Shown here: positions 31,030 through 39,685 of the stretch, in pieces
How positions within the stretch are numbered: the stretch's first letter is position 1
Layout of the letters: each line of letters begins with the position of its first letter
From: Collimonas sp. OK242
GTDB lineage: Bacteria > Pseudomonadota > Gammaproteobacteria > Burkholderiales > Burkholderiaceae_D
Assembly: GCF_900107095.1 (NCBI RefSeq)
Contig: NZ_FNOR01000027.1
Coordinates: 1 to 40,143 of the forward strand
DNA length: 40,143 bases
Direction of reading: 5' to 3'
Program-made: the position numbers and the translations under genes
Notes under the pieces: model-generated
Told to the model about the DNA's origin: nothing
The model's database searches: none
What the model saw: only the letters and a program-made list of their open reading frames with translations

Positions 31030-32652
31030 ATGACAACGAATAAATTCGAGCAGGACAAGGCGAGCGGTCAATCCAGTACTGGGGAGAAACTGGAAAGCGC
31101 ACACGCCGGCTTTACGCGGCGCGACATGATGCGCACGGTATTGGCTGGCAGCATGATGGTGGGCACTGCCGGCAGCATGCTGGCGGTGGCCGGGAATGCC
31201 TATGCGCAGACGCCACGGCGCGGCGGCAAGATCAAGATCGCGACGCAGTCCAGCTCCACCGCCGATACCCTCGATCCGGCCAAGGCAGCGCTCTCCACCG
31301 ATTACACCCGGGTCAACATGTTCTATAACGGACTGACCACGCTGGATGCCAAACTGGCGCCGCAAATGGTGCTGGCGGAAGAAATCAATACCAGCGACGC
31401 CACGCTGTGGACTATCAAGCTGCGCAGCGGCGTCCGCTTCCATGACGGCAAGCCGCTGACTCCGGCCGACGTGGTGTATTCATTGATGCGCCACAAGGAT
31501 CCGGCCACGGCGTCGAAGGCCAAGGCGCTCGCCGATCAGTTCGAATCGATCAAAGCCAGCGGCCCCAACGAAGTGCAGATCAAGCTGACCGGCCCGAATG
31601 CCGATTTGCCGGTGATCCTGGCCACCGCGCAGTTCCTGATCATCAAGGACGGCACCACAACATTCACCACGGCCAACGGCACCGGCGCCTTCAAGTGCAA
31701 GGAATTCACCCCGGGCGTGCGCACCGTCGGCGTTCGCAACGAAGAATACTGGAAGTCCGGCAAACCGTATCTGGACGAAGTTGAACTGTTCGGCATTCCG
31801 GACGAAGCGGCGCGCATCAATGCGCTGCTGTCCGGCGACGTGCATTGGATCAATGAAGTTAATCCGCGCTCGACCCAACGCGTCAAGTCCAGCCCCGGTT
31901 ATACCGTATTGGAAACCAAATCCGGCCTCTACACCGATCTGGTTATCCGCCAGGATGTGGCGCCGGGCAAGAGCGACGATTTCACGCTCGGCATGAAATA
32001 CCTGATGGATCGCGAACAGATCAAGACTGCCGCCTTCCGCGGCTATGCCGTGATCGGCAACGATCAGCCTATCGATCCGACCAACCGCTTCCATTTCGCC
32101 GGCTTGCCGCAACGCCCTTACGATCCGGACAAGGCCAAGTTCCATTTGCAGAAGGCTGGCGTGATCGGCAGCACCATTCCGCTGGTGGCCACGGTTGCCG
32201 CCGCCGGTTCGGTCGACATTGCACTGCTGATGCAGCAATCAGCACAGAAGATCGGCCTGAAACTGGATGTCAAGCGCATGCCGGCCGACGGTTATTGGTC
32301 CAATCAATGGATGAAAGTGCCGCTCGGTTTCGGCAACATCAATCCGCGTCCCAGCGCCGACATTTTGTTTACGCAATTCTTCAAGTCGGATTCCGCATGG
32401 AACGAGTCTGGCTGGAAGAACGAGCAGTTCGATCAATTGCTGGTCGCGGCGCGGGCCCAGACCGATTTCGCCAAGCGCAAACAGATGTATGCAGACATGC
32501 AGGTACTGGTGCATGACAAATGCGGCATCGGGGTTCCGGTGTTCATCGTCAACCTGGAAGGCGTCAGCAGCAAGATCAAAGGTATCCAGCCGATTCCTTT
32601 GGGCGCGTTCATGAACTACACCGCCGCCGAATACGTCTGGCTGGAAGCCTGA
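31030..32652 (+). CDS. ABC transporter substrate-binding protein, peptide/opine family 5, Tat-exported
   Basis: A 540-residue periplasmic binding protein of SBP family 5 (Dpp/Opp/nickel type). The start ATG 31030 has GAGG 5 nt upstream. The N-terminus has a long polar region and the twin-arginine motif TRRDMMRTVLAG at 29-40, then a hydrophobic stretch with a probable cut after NAYA (residue 59), so folded export by Tat is likely. The mature protein shows the family order, from TADTLDPAKAALSTDY and LRSGVRFHDGKPLTPADVVYS to GTGAFKCKEF and VRNEEYWKSGKPYLDEVE, with DPTNRFHFAGLP near the ligand site. It leads the seven-gene operon through 39343. The ligand could be a short peptide, opine or amino-acid conjugate. 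Confidence 0.9.
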   Translation: MTTNKFEQDKASGQSSTGEKLESAHAGFTRRDMMRTVLAGSMMVGTAGSMLAVAGNAYAQTPRRGGKIKIATQSSSTADTLDPAKAALSTDYTRVNMFYNGLTTLDAKLAPQMVLAEEINTSDATLWTIKLRSGVRFHDGKPLTPADVVYSLMRHKDPATASKAKALADQFESIKASGPNEVQIKLTGPNADLPVILATAQFLIIKDGTTTFTTANGTGAFKCKEFTPGVRTVGVRNEEYWKSGKPYLDEVELFGIPDEAARINALLSGDVHWINEVNPRSTQRVKSSPGYTVLETKSGLYTDLVIRQDVAPGKSDDFTLGMKYLMDREQIKTAAFRGYAVIGNDQPIDPTNRFHFAGLPQRPYDPDKAKFHLQKAGVIGSTIPLVATVAAAGSVDIALLMQQSAQKIGLKLDVKRMPADGYWSNQWMKVPLGFGNINPRPSADILFTQFFKSDSAWNESGWKNEQFDQLLVAARAQTDFAKRKQMYADMQVLVHDKCGIGVPVFIVNLEGVSSKIKGIQPIPLGAFMNYTAAEYVWLEA

Positions 32653-32791
32653 GGTTCTGCTTCAAAAAAGCGCAAGGCGTGTCTGTGCTTGCATGCCTGC
32701 CGCACATTATGCGTGAGAACAACATCCGCCCGGTTGCAGCTGCGTGGCAGTCTGGCGCTGCGGCCGGGCGGATGTCAGAAAGGAAGATGTA

Positions 32792-33748
32792 ATGAACGGC
32801 ACGGTCGGACGTCTTATTATCAACCGGCTCGGCCTCGGAATATTGACATTGCTGCAGGTGTCGATCGGGGTCTTTCTGATTACCAACCTGTTGCCCGGCG
32901 ATGCGGCGCAAGCGGCGCTCGGCCAGTCGGCAACGCCGGAAACCGTGGCCGCACTGCGCTTGCAGTTCGGTCTGGATCAGCCGGCGCCAGTGCGCTATTT
33001 CTACTGGCTGAGCGGCTTATTGTCCGGTAATCCGGGGATTTCGCTGGTCAACAACGTGCCGGTAGCGCAGCTGATTGCCGGCCGCCTGCCCAGTTCGCTG
33101 CTGTTGGCGGCAGTGACTGCCGCAGTGTCGGTGCCGATTGCGCTGACTCTGGGGATTACTTCCGCCATGTATCGCGGCTCTCTCTTCGATCGCGTGATCA
33201 GCGTCGGTTCGGTGTCGATGGTGTCGGTGCCGGAATTTCTGGTGGCAACCATCGCCGTGATGATATTTGCGGTCAAGCTGCGCTGGCTGTCGGCGCTTTC
33301 CCATACCGCCGATATCGCCTCCATGGGCCAGTTCCTGAAGGCTTATGCGATGCCGGTGCTGACCTTGTGCTGCGTGATCGTGGCGCAGATGTCGCGCATG
33401 ACGCGGGCCGCAGTCATTGATCAGTTGAGTTCCTCTTATGTCGAGATGGCCGCACTCAAAGGCGCGCGTCCGACCCGCATCGTGCTGACCCATGCCTTGC
33501 CGAATGCGATCGGGCCGATTGCCAATGCGGTGGCGCTGAGCCTGTCTTACCTGCTGGGCGGGGTGATCATCGTCGAATCCATTTTCAACTATCCCGGCAT
33601 CGCCAGCCTGATGATCGATGCTGTCACGACCCGCGACATGCCGCTGGTGCAAGCCTGCGCGATGATTTTCTGTTGCGCCTATCTGCTGCTGGTGCTGGCT
33701 GCAGACATCTGCGCGATCGTCTCCAATCCAAGGTTGAGAAACCGGTGA
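32792..33748 (+). CDS. ABC transporter permease, DppB type
   Basis: A 318-residue inner-membrane permease with six predicted membrane segments. It begins LIINRLGLGILTLLQVSIGVF as DppB/OppB proteins do, has DAAQAALGQSATPETVAALR in the first periplasmic loop, and carries the EAA loop that contacts the ATPase (EMAALKGARPTRIVLTHAL, near residue 230). ATG 32792 has AGGAAG upstream. Its stop overlaps or nearly touches the DppC start. It forms the translocation pore with the next gene for the substrate caught by the binding protein at 31030. Confidence 0.92.
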   Translation: MNGTVGRLIINRLGLGILTLLQVSIGVFLITNLLPGDAAQAALGQSATPETVAALRLQFGLDQPAPVRYFYWLSGLLSGNPGISLVNNVPVAQLIAGRLPSSLLLAAVTAAVSVPIALTLGITSAMYRGSLFDRVISVGSVSMVSVPEFLVATIAVMIFAVKLRWLSALSHTADIASMGQFLKAYAMPVLTLCCVIVAQMSRMTRAAVIDQLSSSYVEMAALKGARPTRIVLTHALPNAIGPIANAVALSLSYLLGGVIIVESIFNYPGIASLMIDAVTTRDMPLVQACAMIFCCAYLLLVLAADICAIVSNPRLRNR

Positions 33749-33753
33749 ATACC

Positions 33754-34620
33754 ATGCCTAACTCCAATGCCGTCGTCGCCGACAAATTGCCGCCGCCGGC
33801 CGCAAAGCCGCGTCGTTTTTCGATGTCCATCCTCGGCCTGACCGGCCTGTGCATCGTGGTTTTCTGGCTGCTGATGGCCGTGATCGGGCCCACCATCTCG
33901 CCTTACGACGCCGGGCAGATTGTGGATGCCGACGTGTTCGGGGGGCTCAGCGGAAAATTATTGCTGGGCAGCGATTACCTCGGCCGCGATATGCTCAGCC
34001 GGATTCTGTTCGGCACCCGTTACACCATCGGCCTGGCGCTGGCGGCGACGCTCCTGGCTTGCTCGATCGGCACCGGACTGGCGCTGTGCGCGGCCCTGGC
34101 CGGCGGTTGGGTCGACGCCGTCATGAGCCGTACGCTGGATGCGCTGATCTCGATTCCCAGCAAGATGTTTGCATTGATGATGGTGGCGTCCTTCGGTTCT
34201 TCGCCTGAGTTGCTGATCGTTACGGCAGCCATCACTTACATGCCGGGTTCTTACCGGATTTCGCGCGCGCTGGCGGTGAATGTGCAAACCATGGAATACG
34301 TGCAGGCGGCCCGCGCTCGCGGCGAGGGCGCACTGTATATCACTTGCGTCGAGATGCTGCCGAACATGATCCGTCCGGTGCTGGCCGACGCCGGCTTGCG
34401 CTTCGTGTTCGTGGTGCTGCTGCTGAGCGGCCTGAGCTTCCTCAGCTTGGGGGTGCAGCCGCCGGATGCCGACTGGGGCTCGCTGGTGCGCGAAAACATT
34501 GCCGGCCTGGGCGAGGGCGCTCCTGCCGTCATCATGCCGGCGCTGGCGATTGCGACGCTGACCATAGGCGTCAACCTGTTGATCGATAATTTGCGTGGCA
34601 AGCGCTCCAGGAAGGACTGA
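33754..34620 (+). CDS. ABC transporter permease, DppC type
   Basis: A 288-residue inner-membrane permease and partner of the DppB-type protein. Typical elements are GSDYLGRDMLSRILFGTRY (the hallmark of DppC/OppC after the first membrane segment), the EAA loop around EYVQAARARGEGALYITCVEMLPN, and LSFLSLGVQPPDADWGSL near the end. ATG 33754 has GGTGA 5 nt upstream. GTG 33745, overlapping the DppB stop as GTGA, would add three residues and is equally possible. One nucleotide separates its stop from the ATPase start. Confidence 0.9.
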   Translation: MPNSNAVVADKLPPPAAKPRRFSMSILGLTGLCIVVFWLLMAVIGPTISPYDAGQIVDADVFGGLSGKLLLGSDYLGRDMLSRILFGTRYTIGLALAATLLACSIGTGLALCAALAGGWVDAVMSRTLDALISIPSKMFALMMVASFGSSPELLIVTAAITYMPGSYRISRALAVNVQTMEYVQAARARGEGALYITCVEMLPNMIRPVLADAGLRFVFVVLLLSGLSFLSLGVQPPDADWGSLVRENIAGLGEGAPAVIMPALAIATLTIGVNLLIDNLRGKRSRKD

Positions 34621-34621
34621 T

Positions 34622-36496
34622 ATGAACAAGAACGCCAAAGCCAGCGACAGTGATCTGGTCAGGGTTTCCGGCTTGCGGGTAGTCGCAAGCAAGGACAGCG
34701 GCGACGATGTGGTGATCGTCAAGGATGTGGATTTTTCGGTTGCGCGCGGCGAAGTGCTGGCGCTGATCGGCGAGTCCGGTTCCGGCAAGACCACCATCGC
34801 GCTGTCGCTGCTGGGTTATGCCCGCGCCGGTTGCCGCATTGTCGGCGGCAGCATCCGGGTCGGCCAGCGTGAGCTGTTGAGCATGACTCGGGCCGAATTG
34901 TCGCACATGCGCGGCCGCGACGTCGCCTATATCGCCCAGAGCGCAGCAGCCGCTTTCAATCCGTCGAAAACGCTGATGGATCAGGTCATCGAGAGTGCGC
35001 TGATCCACAAGACCATGACACGCACCCAGGCCGAAACCAAGGCAGTCGGCCTGTTCCGTTCGCTGGCCTTGCCGGATCCTGAAAACATTGGCAAGCGTTA
35101 TCCGCATCAGGTTTCTGGCGGCCAGCTGCAGCGCCTGATGGCGGCGATGGCGCTGATTACCGATCCCGAGCTGGTGATACTGGATGAACCGACCACGGCG
35201 CTTGATGTGACGACGCAAATCGAAGTGCTGCGCGCCTTCAAGAACGTGGTCAAGGAGCTCGGCACCACCGCCGTCTATGTTTCGCATGACCTGGCAGTGG
35301 TGGCGCAGATGGCAGATCGCATCGTGGTGCTGCGCGACGGCCAGATCCGTGAGGTCGGCCGTACCGGCCAGATTTTGACGGCACCAGGGAATACCTATAC
35401 CCAGAGCCTGCTGGCGGCCGCCGCACCGGCAGCGCGCGAGCAACTGCCGCTGGCGCCAGAGCGGGAACAGGATGTGCCGCTGTTGCGCATACGCGGCCTG
35501 ATTGCCGGCTATGGGCGGCCGGACAACAAGGGATTGCCGTCGGTACGGATTCTGGACGACATCAATCTGACGATACGGCGCGGCACTACCATCGGCATCA
35601 TCGGCGAATCCGGCTCCGGCAAGACCACGTTGGCGCGCGCCGTGGCAGGCCTGGTGGCGCCGGCGCGCGGCAGCATCACGCTTGACGGCGAGCCGCTGTC
35701 GCCAACCCTGCAAGGCCGCAGCCGCGAGCAGTTCCGGCGGGTACAGATAGTGTTCCAGAATGCCGATACCGCGCTCAATCCTGCGCATACCATAGGCCGC
35801 ATGCTGGCGCGGCCGCTGACTTTTTATCATGGGCTTGACAGCAATGCGAAACGCAGGCGCATCGCCCAGTTGCTGGATCTGGTGCAGCTGCCGAGCAGTG
35901 TCATCGACCGCTTGCCGGGCGAACTTTCTGGGGGACAGAAGCAGCGTGCCAACCTGGCGCGGGCGCTGGCGGCCAATCCCGATCTGATCCTGTGCGATGA
36001 GGTGACCTCGGCGCTGGATACGGTGGTCGGCGCGGCGATCCTGGATTTGCTGGCCGAACTGCGGCGCGAGTTGAACGTGTCCTATATGTTTATCAGCCAC
36101 GACATCAGCACCGTGCGCGCGATTTGCGACGACATCGTGGTGCTGTATGCCGGCCGCATGGTCGCCAAGCGGCCGCGTGAGGCGATGATGGCGCCGCCGT
36201 ACCATCCGTATTCGCATCTGTTGCTGTCGTCCGTGCCGGCGCTCAAGCAGGGCTGGCTGGAGCAGGTATGCGGCCGCGTGCCGCAGGATCTGCCGGCCAT
36301 CGGCGAGGTGGCGTCTTCGCCCGATATCTGTGCTTTCCTGCACCGTTGTTCGCTGCGCGTCGACGGCATTTGCAATGTAGTGCCGCCGCTGCGGCGCTCG
36401 CTGGAGCACGGCGGCGAGATTCTTTGCCATCGTTCCGACACCGATTTACAACATTTGCAGCAACCGCTGATTGCAGTCGAGGGCGTGACGGTATGA
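34622..36496 (+). CDS. Double ATP-binding ABC transporter ATPase (DppD-DppF fusion, GsiA-like)
   Basis: A 624-residue protein with two complete ABC ATPase domains, so a single gene replaces separate dppD and dppF. First domain: Walker A GESGSGKTT near 50-58, signature SGGQLQR near 163, Walker B LVILDEP near 183. Second domain: Walker A GESGSGKTT near 327-335, signature LSGGQKQR near 435, Walker B LILCDEVTSALD near 456. The extension after the second domain (APPYHPYSHLLLSSVP, Cys-containing end) is the oligopeptide family one. It overlaps the ferredoxin-like gene by 4 nt (ATGA). ATG 34622 has AAGGA upstream. It energises import of the operon's substrate. Confidence 0.93.
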   Translation: MNKNAKASDSDLVRVSGLRVVASKDSGDDVVIVKDVDFSVARGEVLALIGESGSGKTTIALSLLGYARAGCRIVGGSIRVGQRELLSMTRAELSHMRGRDVAYIAQSAAAAFNPSKTLMDQVIESALIHKTMTRTQAETKAVGLFRSLALPDPENIGKRYPHQVSGGQLQRLMAAMALITDPELVILDEPTTALDVTTQIEVLRAFKNVVKELGTTAVYVSHDLAVVAQMADRIVVLRDGQIREVGRTGQILTAPGNTYTQSLLAAAAPAAREQLPLAPEREQDVPLLRIRGLIAGYGRPDNKGLPSVRILDDINLTIRRGTTIGIIGESGSGKTTLARAVAGLVAPARGSITLDGEPLSPTLQGRSREQFRRVQIVFQNADTALNPAHTIGRMLARPLTFYHGLDSNAKRRRIAQLLDLVQLPSSVIDRLPGELSGGQKQRANLARALAANPDLILCDEVTSALDTVVGAAILDLLAELRRELNVSYMFISHDISTVRAICDDIVVLYAGRMVAKRPREAMMAPPYHPYSHLLLSSVPALKQGWLEQVCGRVPQDLPAIGEVASSPDICAFLHRCSLRVDGICNVVPPLRRSLEHGGEILCHRSDTDLQHLQQPLIAVEGVTV

Positions 36497-36810
36497 ACAG
36501 CAGCAACAGACGTTTTGTCAGGCTCGGCGAAACCGAGCGCGAAAAGGTCGGATTTCTGATCAACGATAAACCTGCCGAGGCCTTGCTGGGCGATACGCTG
36601 ATGGTGGCGATCTTGAACAATATCGATCATCTGCGCCAGTCTGAATTCGGCGATGGCAAGCGTTCCGGCTTTTGCCTGATGGGAGCATGCCAGGATTGCT
36701 GGGTCTGGACTTCTGCCGGTGGTCGCCTGCGCGCCTGTTCGACGCTGGTCAGCGAAGGAATGGAAATATCAACCCGACAACCGGAGCTGACATGGCCCAA
36801 CCTCGCGTAG
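36493..36810 (+). CDS. Small (2Fe-2S)-binding subunit of a three-component dehydrogenase (HcnA / opine oxidase type)
   Basis: A 105-residue protein with a Fer2_4-type plant ferredoxin fold. The cluster ligands are Cys61, Cys66, Cys69 and Cys82 in GFCLMGACQDCWV and LRACSTLV. This size and cysteine spacing match the small subunits of hydrogen cyanide synthase, opine oxidases and hydroxyproline dehydrogenase, where it passes electrons between two flavoprotein subunits. It starts inside the ATPase stop (ATGA, 36493-36496) and overlaps the next subunit by 19 nt, so the three genes are translationally coupled to the ABC importer. The longer frame upstream is not real. Confidence 0.87.
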   Translation: MNSSNRRFVRLGETEREKVGFLINDKPAEALLGDTLMVAILNNIDHLRQSEFGDGKRSGFCLMGACQDCWVWTSAGGRLRACSTLVSEGMEISTRQPELTWPNLA

Positions 36811-38168
36811 TGATTGTCGGCGCCGGCCCGGCTGGGGTACGCTGCGCCGAACAGTTCGTCAAGGCAGGCTTGCGGCCCACCGTGATCGATGAGGGCCGCC
36901 GCGACGGCGGCCAGATCTATCGCCGCCAGCCGGAAAATTTCAAACGCCCGTACAGCGCCTTGTACGGAACTGAGGCCGGTCGCGCCGAGTCGCTGCATCG
37001 CAGCTTCGACGCCATGCGTGGTGCGATTGACTACCTGCCGGAGACGCTGGCCTGGAATATCAGCGAGGGCCGGATACACCTGGTCAGCAATGGCCATGCC
37101 AGTAGCCTGGCGTATGAAATCCTGGTGCTGTGTACAGGCGCCACCGATCGCCTGATGCCGCTCAAGGGCTGGCACTTCGCCGGCACCTACAGCCTCGGCG
37201 CGGCCCAGGTAGCGCTGAAATCGCAAGCTTGCTCGGTCGGCCGCGAAGTCGTGTTTCTCGGCAGCGGACCGTTGCTGTATCTGGTAGCGAGCCAATATGT
37301 CAAAGCCGGCGCCAAGGTGGCGGCAGTGCTGGATACCTCGAGTTTCAGGCAGCGGTTGAGCGCAATGCCAAAATTGCTGGCGCGGCCTTCACTGCTGAAA
37401 AAAGGCATGTTGCTGATTGCGGCGATCAAGCGCGCCGGCGTACCGGTGCTGAACGGTGTGACGCCGCTGGAAATTATCGGCGATGCCGATAGTGGCGTGC
37501 AGGCGGTCAGTTATCGTCAAGCCGGTGGAGAGACCGCCAGCATATCTTGCGACGCGGTGGCGATGGGCTATCACCTGCGGGCTGAAACCCAGCTGGCCGA
37601 TCTCGCGCGTTGCGAATTTGCTTTTGATCACGCTTCGCGGCAGTGGCTGCCGAAAACAGGGGAGGACGGTCGTAGTTCCGTACCTGGCGTGTATCTGGCC
37701 GGCGACGGCGTACGCATTCTCGGTGCCGACGGCGCCGAAAATGCCGGCCGCCTGGCAGCGCTGGCAGCGCTTGTCGATTGCGGCCACACGGTGGCCCAGC
37801 CGGAGTTCGCGGCGTTGCGTAAGCAGCAGCTGGCGATGGAACGTTTCCGCCAGGGCTTGCTACAGGCATTTCCCTGGCCGGCGCAACAGGCGGCCAGTTT
37901 GCCCGATGAGGCAATCGTCTGCCGCTGCGAATGCATCACCGCCGGCGAGTTGCGACACGTGGTGTGTGACATGGGGGCCGTCGAAGCAAATCGCGCCAAG
38001 GCTTTCAGCCGGGTCGGCATGGGCCGCTGCCAGGGACGTTATTGCGGTCATGCCGGCGCCGAGGTGATTGCGGCGGCGGCTGGCGTTCCGATTGCAGAGG
38101 TCGGCCGTTTGCGGGCGCAAGCGCCGGTCAAACCGTTGACGTTCAACGTTATCGAGGACGCATCATGA
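36792..38168 (+). CDS. FAD/NAD(P)-binding subunit with C-terminal BFD-like iron-sulfur domain (HcnB / OoxA type)
   Basis: A 458-residue pyridine nucleotide-disulfide-type flavoprotein: FAD loop VVIVGAGPAGVRCAEQ at 7-21, YRRQPENF-type early region, a second dinucleotide loop VVFLGSGPLLYLVA, and GVYLAGDGVRILGADGAENAG near residue 300, which closes the flavin site. The C-terminus has a bacterioferritin-associated-ferredoxin-like site, CRCEC near 377 and CQGRYC near 412-417, for a second [2Fe-2S] cluster. This is the middle subunit in opine oxidase, HcnABC and D-hydroxyproline dehydrogenase complexes. ATG 36792 has GGAG 6 nt upstream within the preceding gene. Its stop overlaps the next start (ATGA). 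Confidence 0.9.
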   Translation: MAQPRVVIVGAGPAGVRCAEQFVKAGLRPTVIDEGRRDGGQIYRRQPENFKRPYSALYGTEAGRAESLHRSFDAMRGAIDYLPETLAWNISEGRIHLVSNGHASSLAYEILVLCTGATDRLMPLKGWHFAGTYSLGAAQVALKSQACSVGREVVFLGSGPLLYLVASQYVKAGAKVAAVLDTSSFRQRLSAMPKLLARPSLLKKGMLLIAAIKRAGVPVLNGVTPLEIIGDADSGVQAVSYRQAGGETASISCDAVAMGYHLRAETQLADLARCEFAFDHASRQWLPKTGEDGRSSVPGVYLAGDGVRILGADGAENAGRLAALAALVDCGHTVAQPEFAALRKQQLAMERFRQGLLQAFPWPAQQAASLPDEAIVCRCECITAGELRHVVCDMGAVEANRAKAFSRVGMGRCQGRYCGHAGAEVIAAAAGVPIAEVGRLRAQAPVKPLTFNVIEDAS

Positions 38169-39343
38169 CGACCCGACAGGCGGATGTGATTATCGTAGGC
38201 GGCGGCATCATGGGCAGCGCCACTGCATTTTTCCTGCGCCAGCGCGGACGCTCGGTGATATTGCTGGAACGCGGGCTGTTGGGGCAACAGGCCAGCGGCA
38301 CCAATTTCGGCAATGTGCGGCGGCAAGGGCGCTTCTTGCCGCAGTTGCCGCTGGCTAATCGCTCGCTGGATATCTGGCGGCGGCTACCGCAGCTGATCGG
38401 TGAAGATGTGGAGTTTTTAGCGTCCGGCCATATCCGCGTCTGCTATGGCCAGGATCGGGTCGGCATGCTGGAGGAGTATGCACTTGCTGCGCGTACTTAC
38501 GGTCTCGACCTGGAAATGTTCGCCGGCGAGCGGATGCGCGCGCGTTTCCCGTTCCTGGGACCGGAGGTCGGCGCTGCGTCGTATTCACCGCTCGACGGCC
38601 ATGCCAATCCGCGCCTGGCGGCGCCTGCGTTCGGCCGTGCCGCTGCCAAAAACGGTGCGCAGATTTTCGAGAATACCGAAGTTGAAGCGATAAGCAAGCA
38701 GGGCGACGATTTTCTTGTCAGCGCCACCGACGGCCGCCTGTTTAAGGCGCCGGCGATGCTGGTGGCGGCAGGAGCCTGGGCCGACAAGCTGTGCCTGCAA
38801 TTCGACGAACCGGTCGACCTGGTCGCGCGTGGTCCGCAAATGGGCGTTACCGAACCGGTGCCGTATGGTTTGAAGACGGTGGTGGGAGTGTCGTCGCCGC
38901 GTGATGAAGAGATTTTGTACTTCCGCCAAATCCCGCGCGGCAACATTATCTTCGGCGGCGGCGGCCGTGGCCCGGCTTACCCGGATCTGCGGCGTGCCTA
39001 CGTGATGCCGAAGAATACCTTGAATCAGTTAAGGCAGTTGCGGCGGCTGGCGCCGGCGCTGGCGAATTTGAATGTCATCCGGGTCTGGAGCGGCATCGAA
39101 AGTTATATGCCGGACGATCTGCCGGTAATGGGGCCGAGCGCCCGGGTCAGCGGCCTGCATTATGCGTTCGGCTTTTGCGGACACGGCTTCCAGCTGGGCC
39201 CGGGGGTTGGCGATGTGATGGCGGAACTGATTGATACCGGACTTACCACGACACCTATAGAACCGTTTTCGATTAGCCGCTTTTCAAAGCAGAAGGCTGT
39301 TCAGGCTGAATCGGTCTTGGATAGATTCGCGGAGCAGGAGTGA
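38165..39343 (+). CDS. FAD-dependent DAO-family catalytic subunit (HcnC / OoxB type)
   Basis: A 392-residue DAO flavoprotein, the substrate-oxidising member of the three-component dehydrogenase. It has VIIVGGGIMGSATAFFL at 9-25, LLERGLLGQQASGTNFGNVRRQGR, the SPLDGHANPRLAAPAF region and the C-terminal FAD motif YAFGFCGHGFQLGPGVGD, with ENTEVEAISKQGDDF in the middle. Family members oxidise secondary or primary amino acids (proline, hydroxyproline, opines, glycine), passing electrons to the Fe-S partner subunits rather than to oxygen. ATG 38165 overlaps the previous stop (ATGA). It closes the operon. The substrate is unassigned, but import by the co-encoded peptide/opine transporter is a strong clue. 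Confidence 0.87.
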   Translation: MTTRQADVIIVGGGIMGSATAFFLRQRGRSVILLERGLLGQQASGTNFGNVRRQGRFLPQLPLANRSLDIWRRLPQLIGEDVEFLASGHIRVCYGQDRVGMLEEYALAARTYGLDLEMFAGERMRARFPFLGPEVGAASYSPLDGHANPRLAAPAFGRAAAKNGAQIFENTEVEAISKQGDDFLVSATDGRLFKAPAMLVAAGAWADKLCLQFDEPVDLVARGPQMGVTEPVPYGLKTVVGVSSPRDEEILYFRQIPRGNIIFGGGGRGPAYPDLRRAYVMPKNTLNQLRQLRRLAPALANLNVIRVWSGIESYMPDDLPVMGPSARVSGLHYAFGFCGHGFQLGPGVGDVMAELIDTGLTTTPIEPFSISRFSKQKAVQAESVLDRFAEQE

Positions 39344-39685
39344 GCGCTCTGTATTTTTCGCTTGCCTTGGAAACTGGACATTCCGATCGTAATGCAGAGC
39401 GATTGACAGTTTCTCGCACTCTCGTGGTGAATTTCAACAGAATCCGCACCGTTTCCACTCAGCGGTGACCTCGGCAGCAAGCCATGCTGACGCCAGCGTT
39501 CAAAACAATGGATTGTGTTCCGCGAGATTGATAAAACAAGATATTTGTGCATTCTCGACATGGTGTAATCCATTTCAGAAGAAGCTGTTTTCGACGGACA
39601 GCAATCTGCTTCATCGCATTTGTGAAATTACCGATCTCAGCGGCCTGGCCGTTGGGAGCGGACTTTGATAGTCAAGGAGGCAGGT
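39344..39685. other. 342-bp gene-free region before tonB
   Basis: No gene or strong terminator is seen. CGCTCTG (39345-39351) and CAGAGCG (39395-39401) are complementary but 43 nt apart. A TTGACA box at 39403-39408 has no good -10 partner at 17 nt, so a promoter there is weak, and no clear Fur box is visible. AAGGAGG precedes the tonB start. Confidence 0.4.

Noticed and set aside
34571-36430. Long antisense open frame (619 codons) over the double ATPase gene
   Set aside because: It mirrors a real gene in a high-GC genome, has no family resemblance and no ribosome site. The same applies to the 414-codon frame over the chitinase (9708-10952).
36493-39343. Hydrogen cyanide synthase hcnABC
   Set aside because: Subunit architecture fits, but so do opine oxidase and hydroxyproline dehydrogenase. 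Fusion into an ABC importer operon favours an imported substrate over glycine-derived cyanide, so no hcn names were given.
39403-39433. tonB promoter based on TTGACA at 39403-39408
   Set aside because: No acceptable -10 element at 16-18 nt, and no AATACCA block like that of the chitin promoters.
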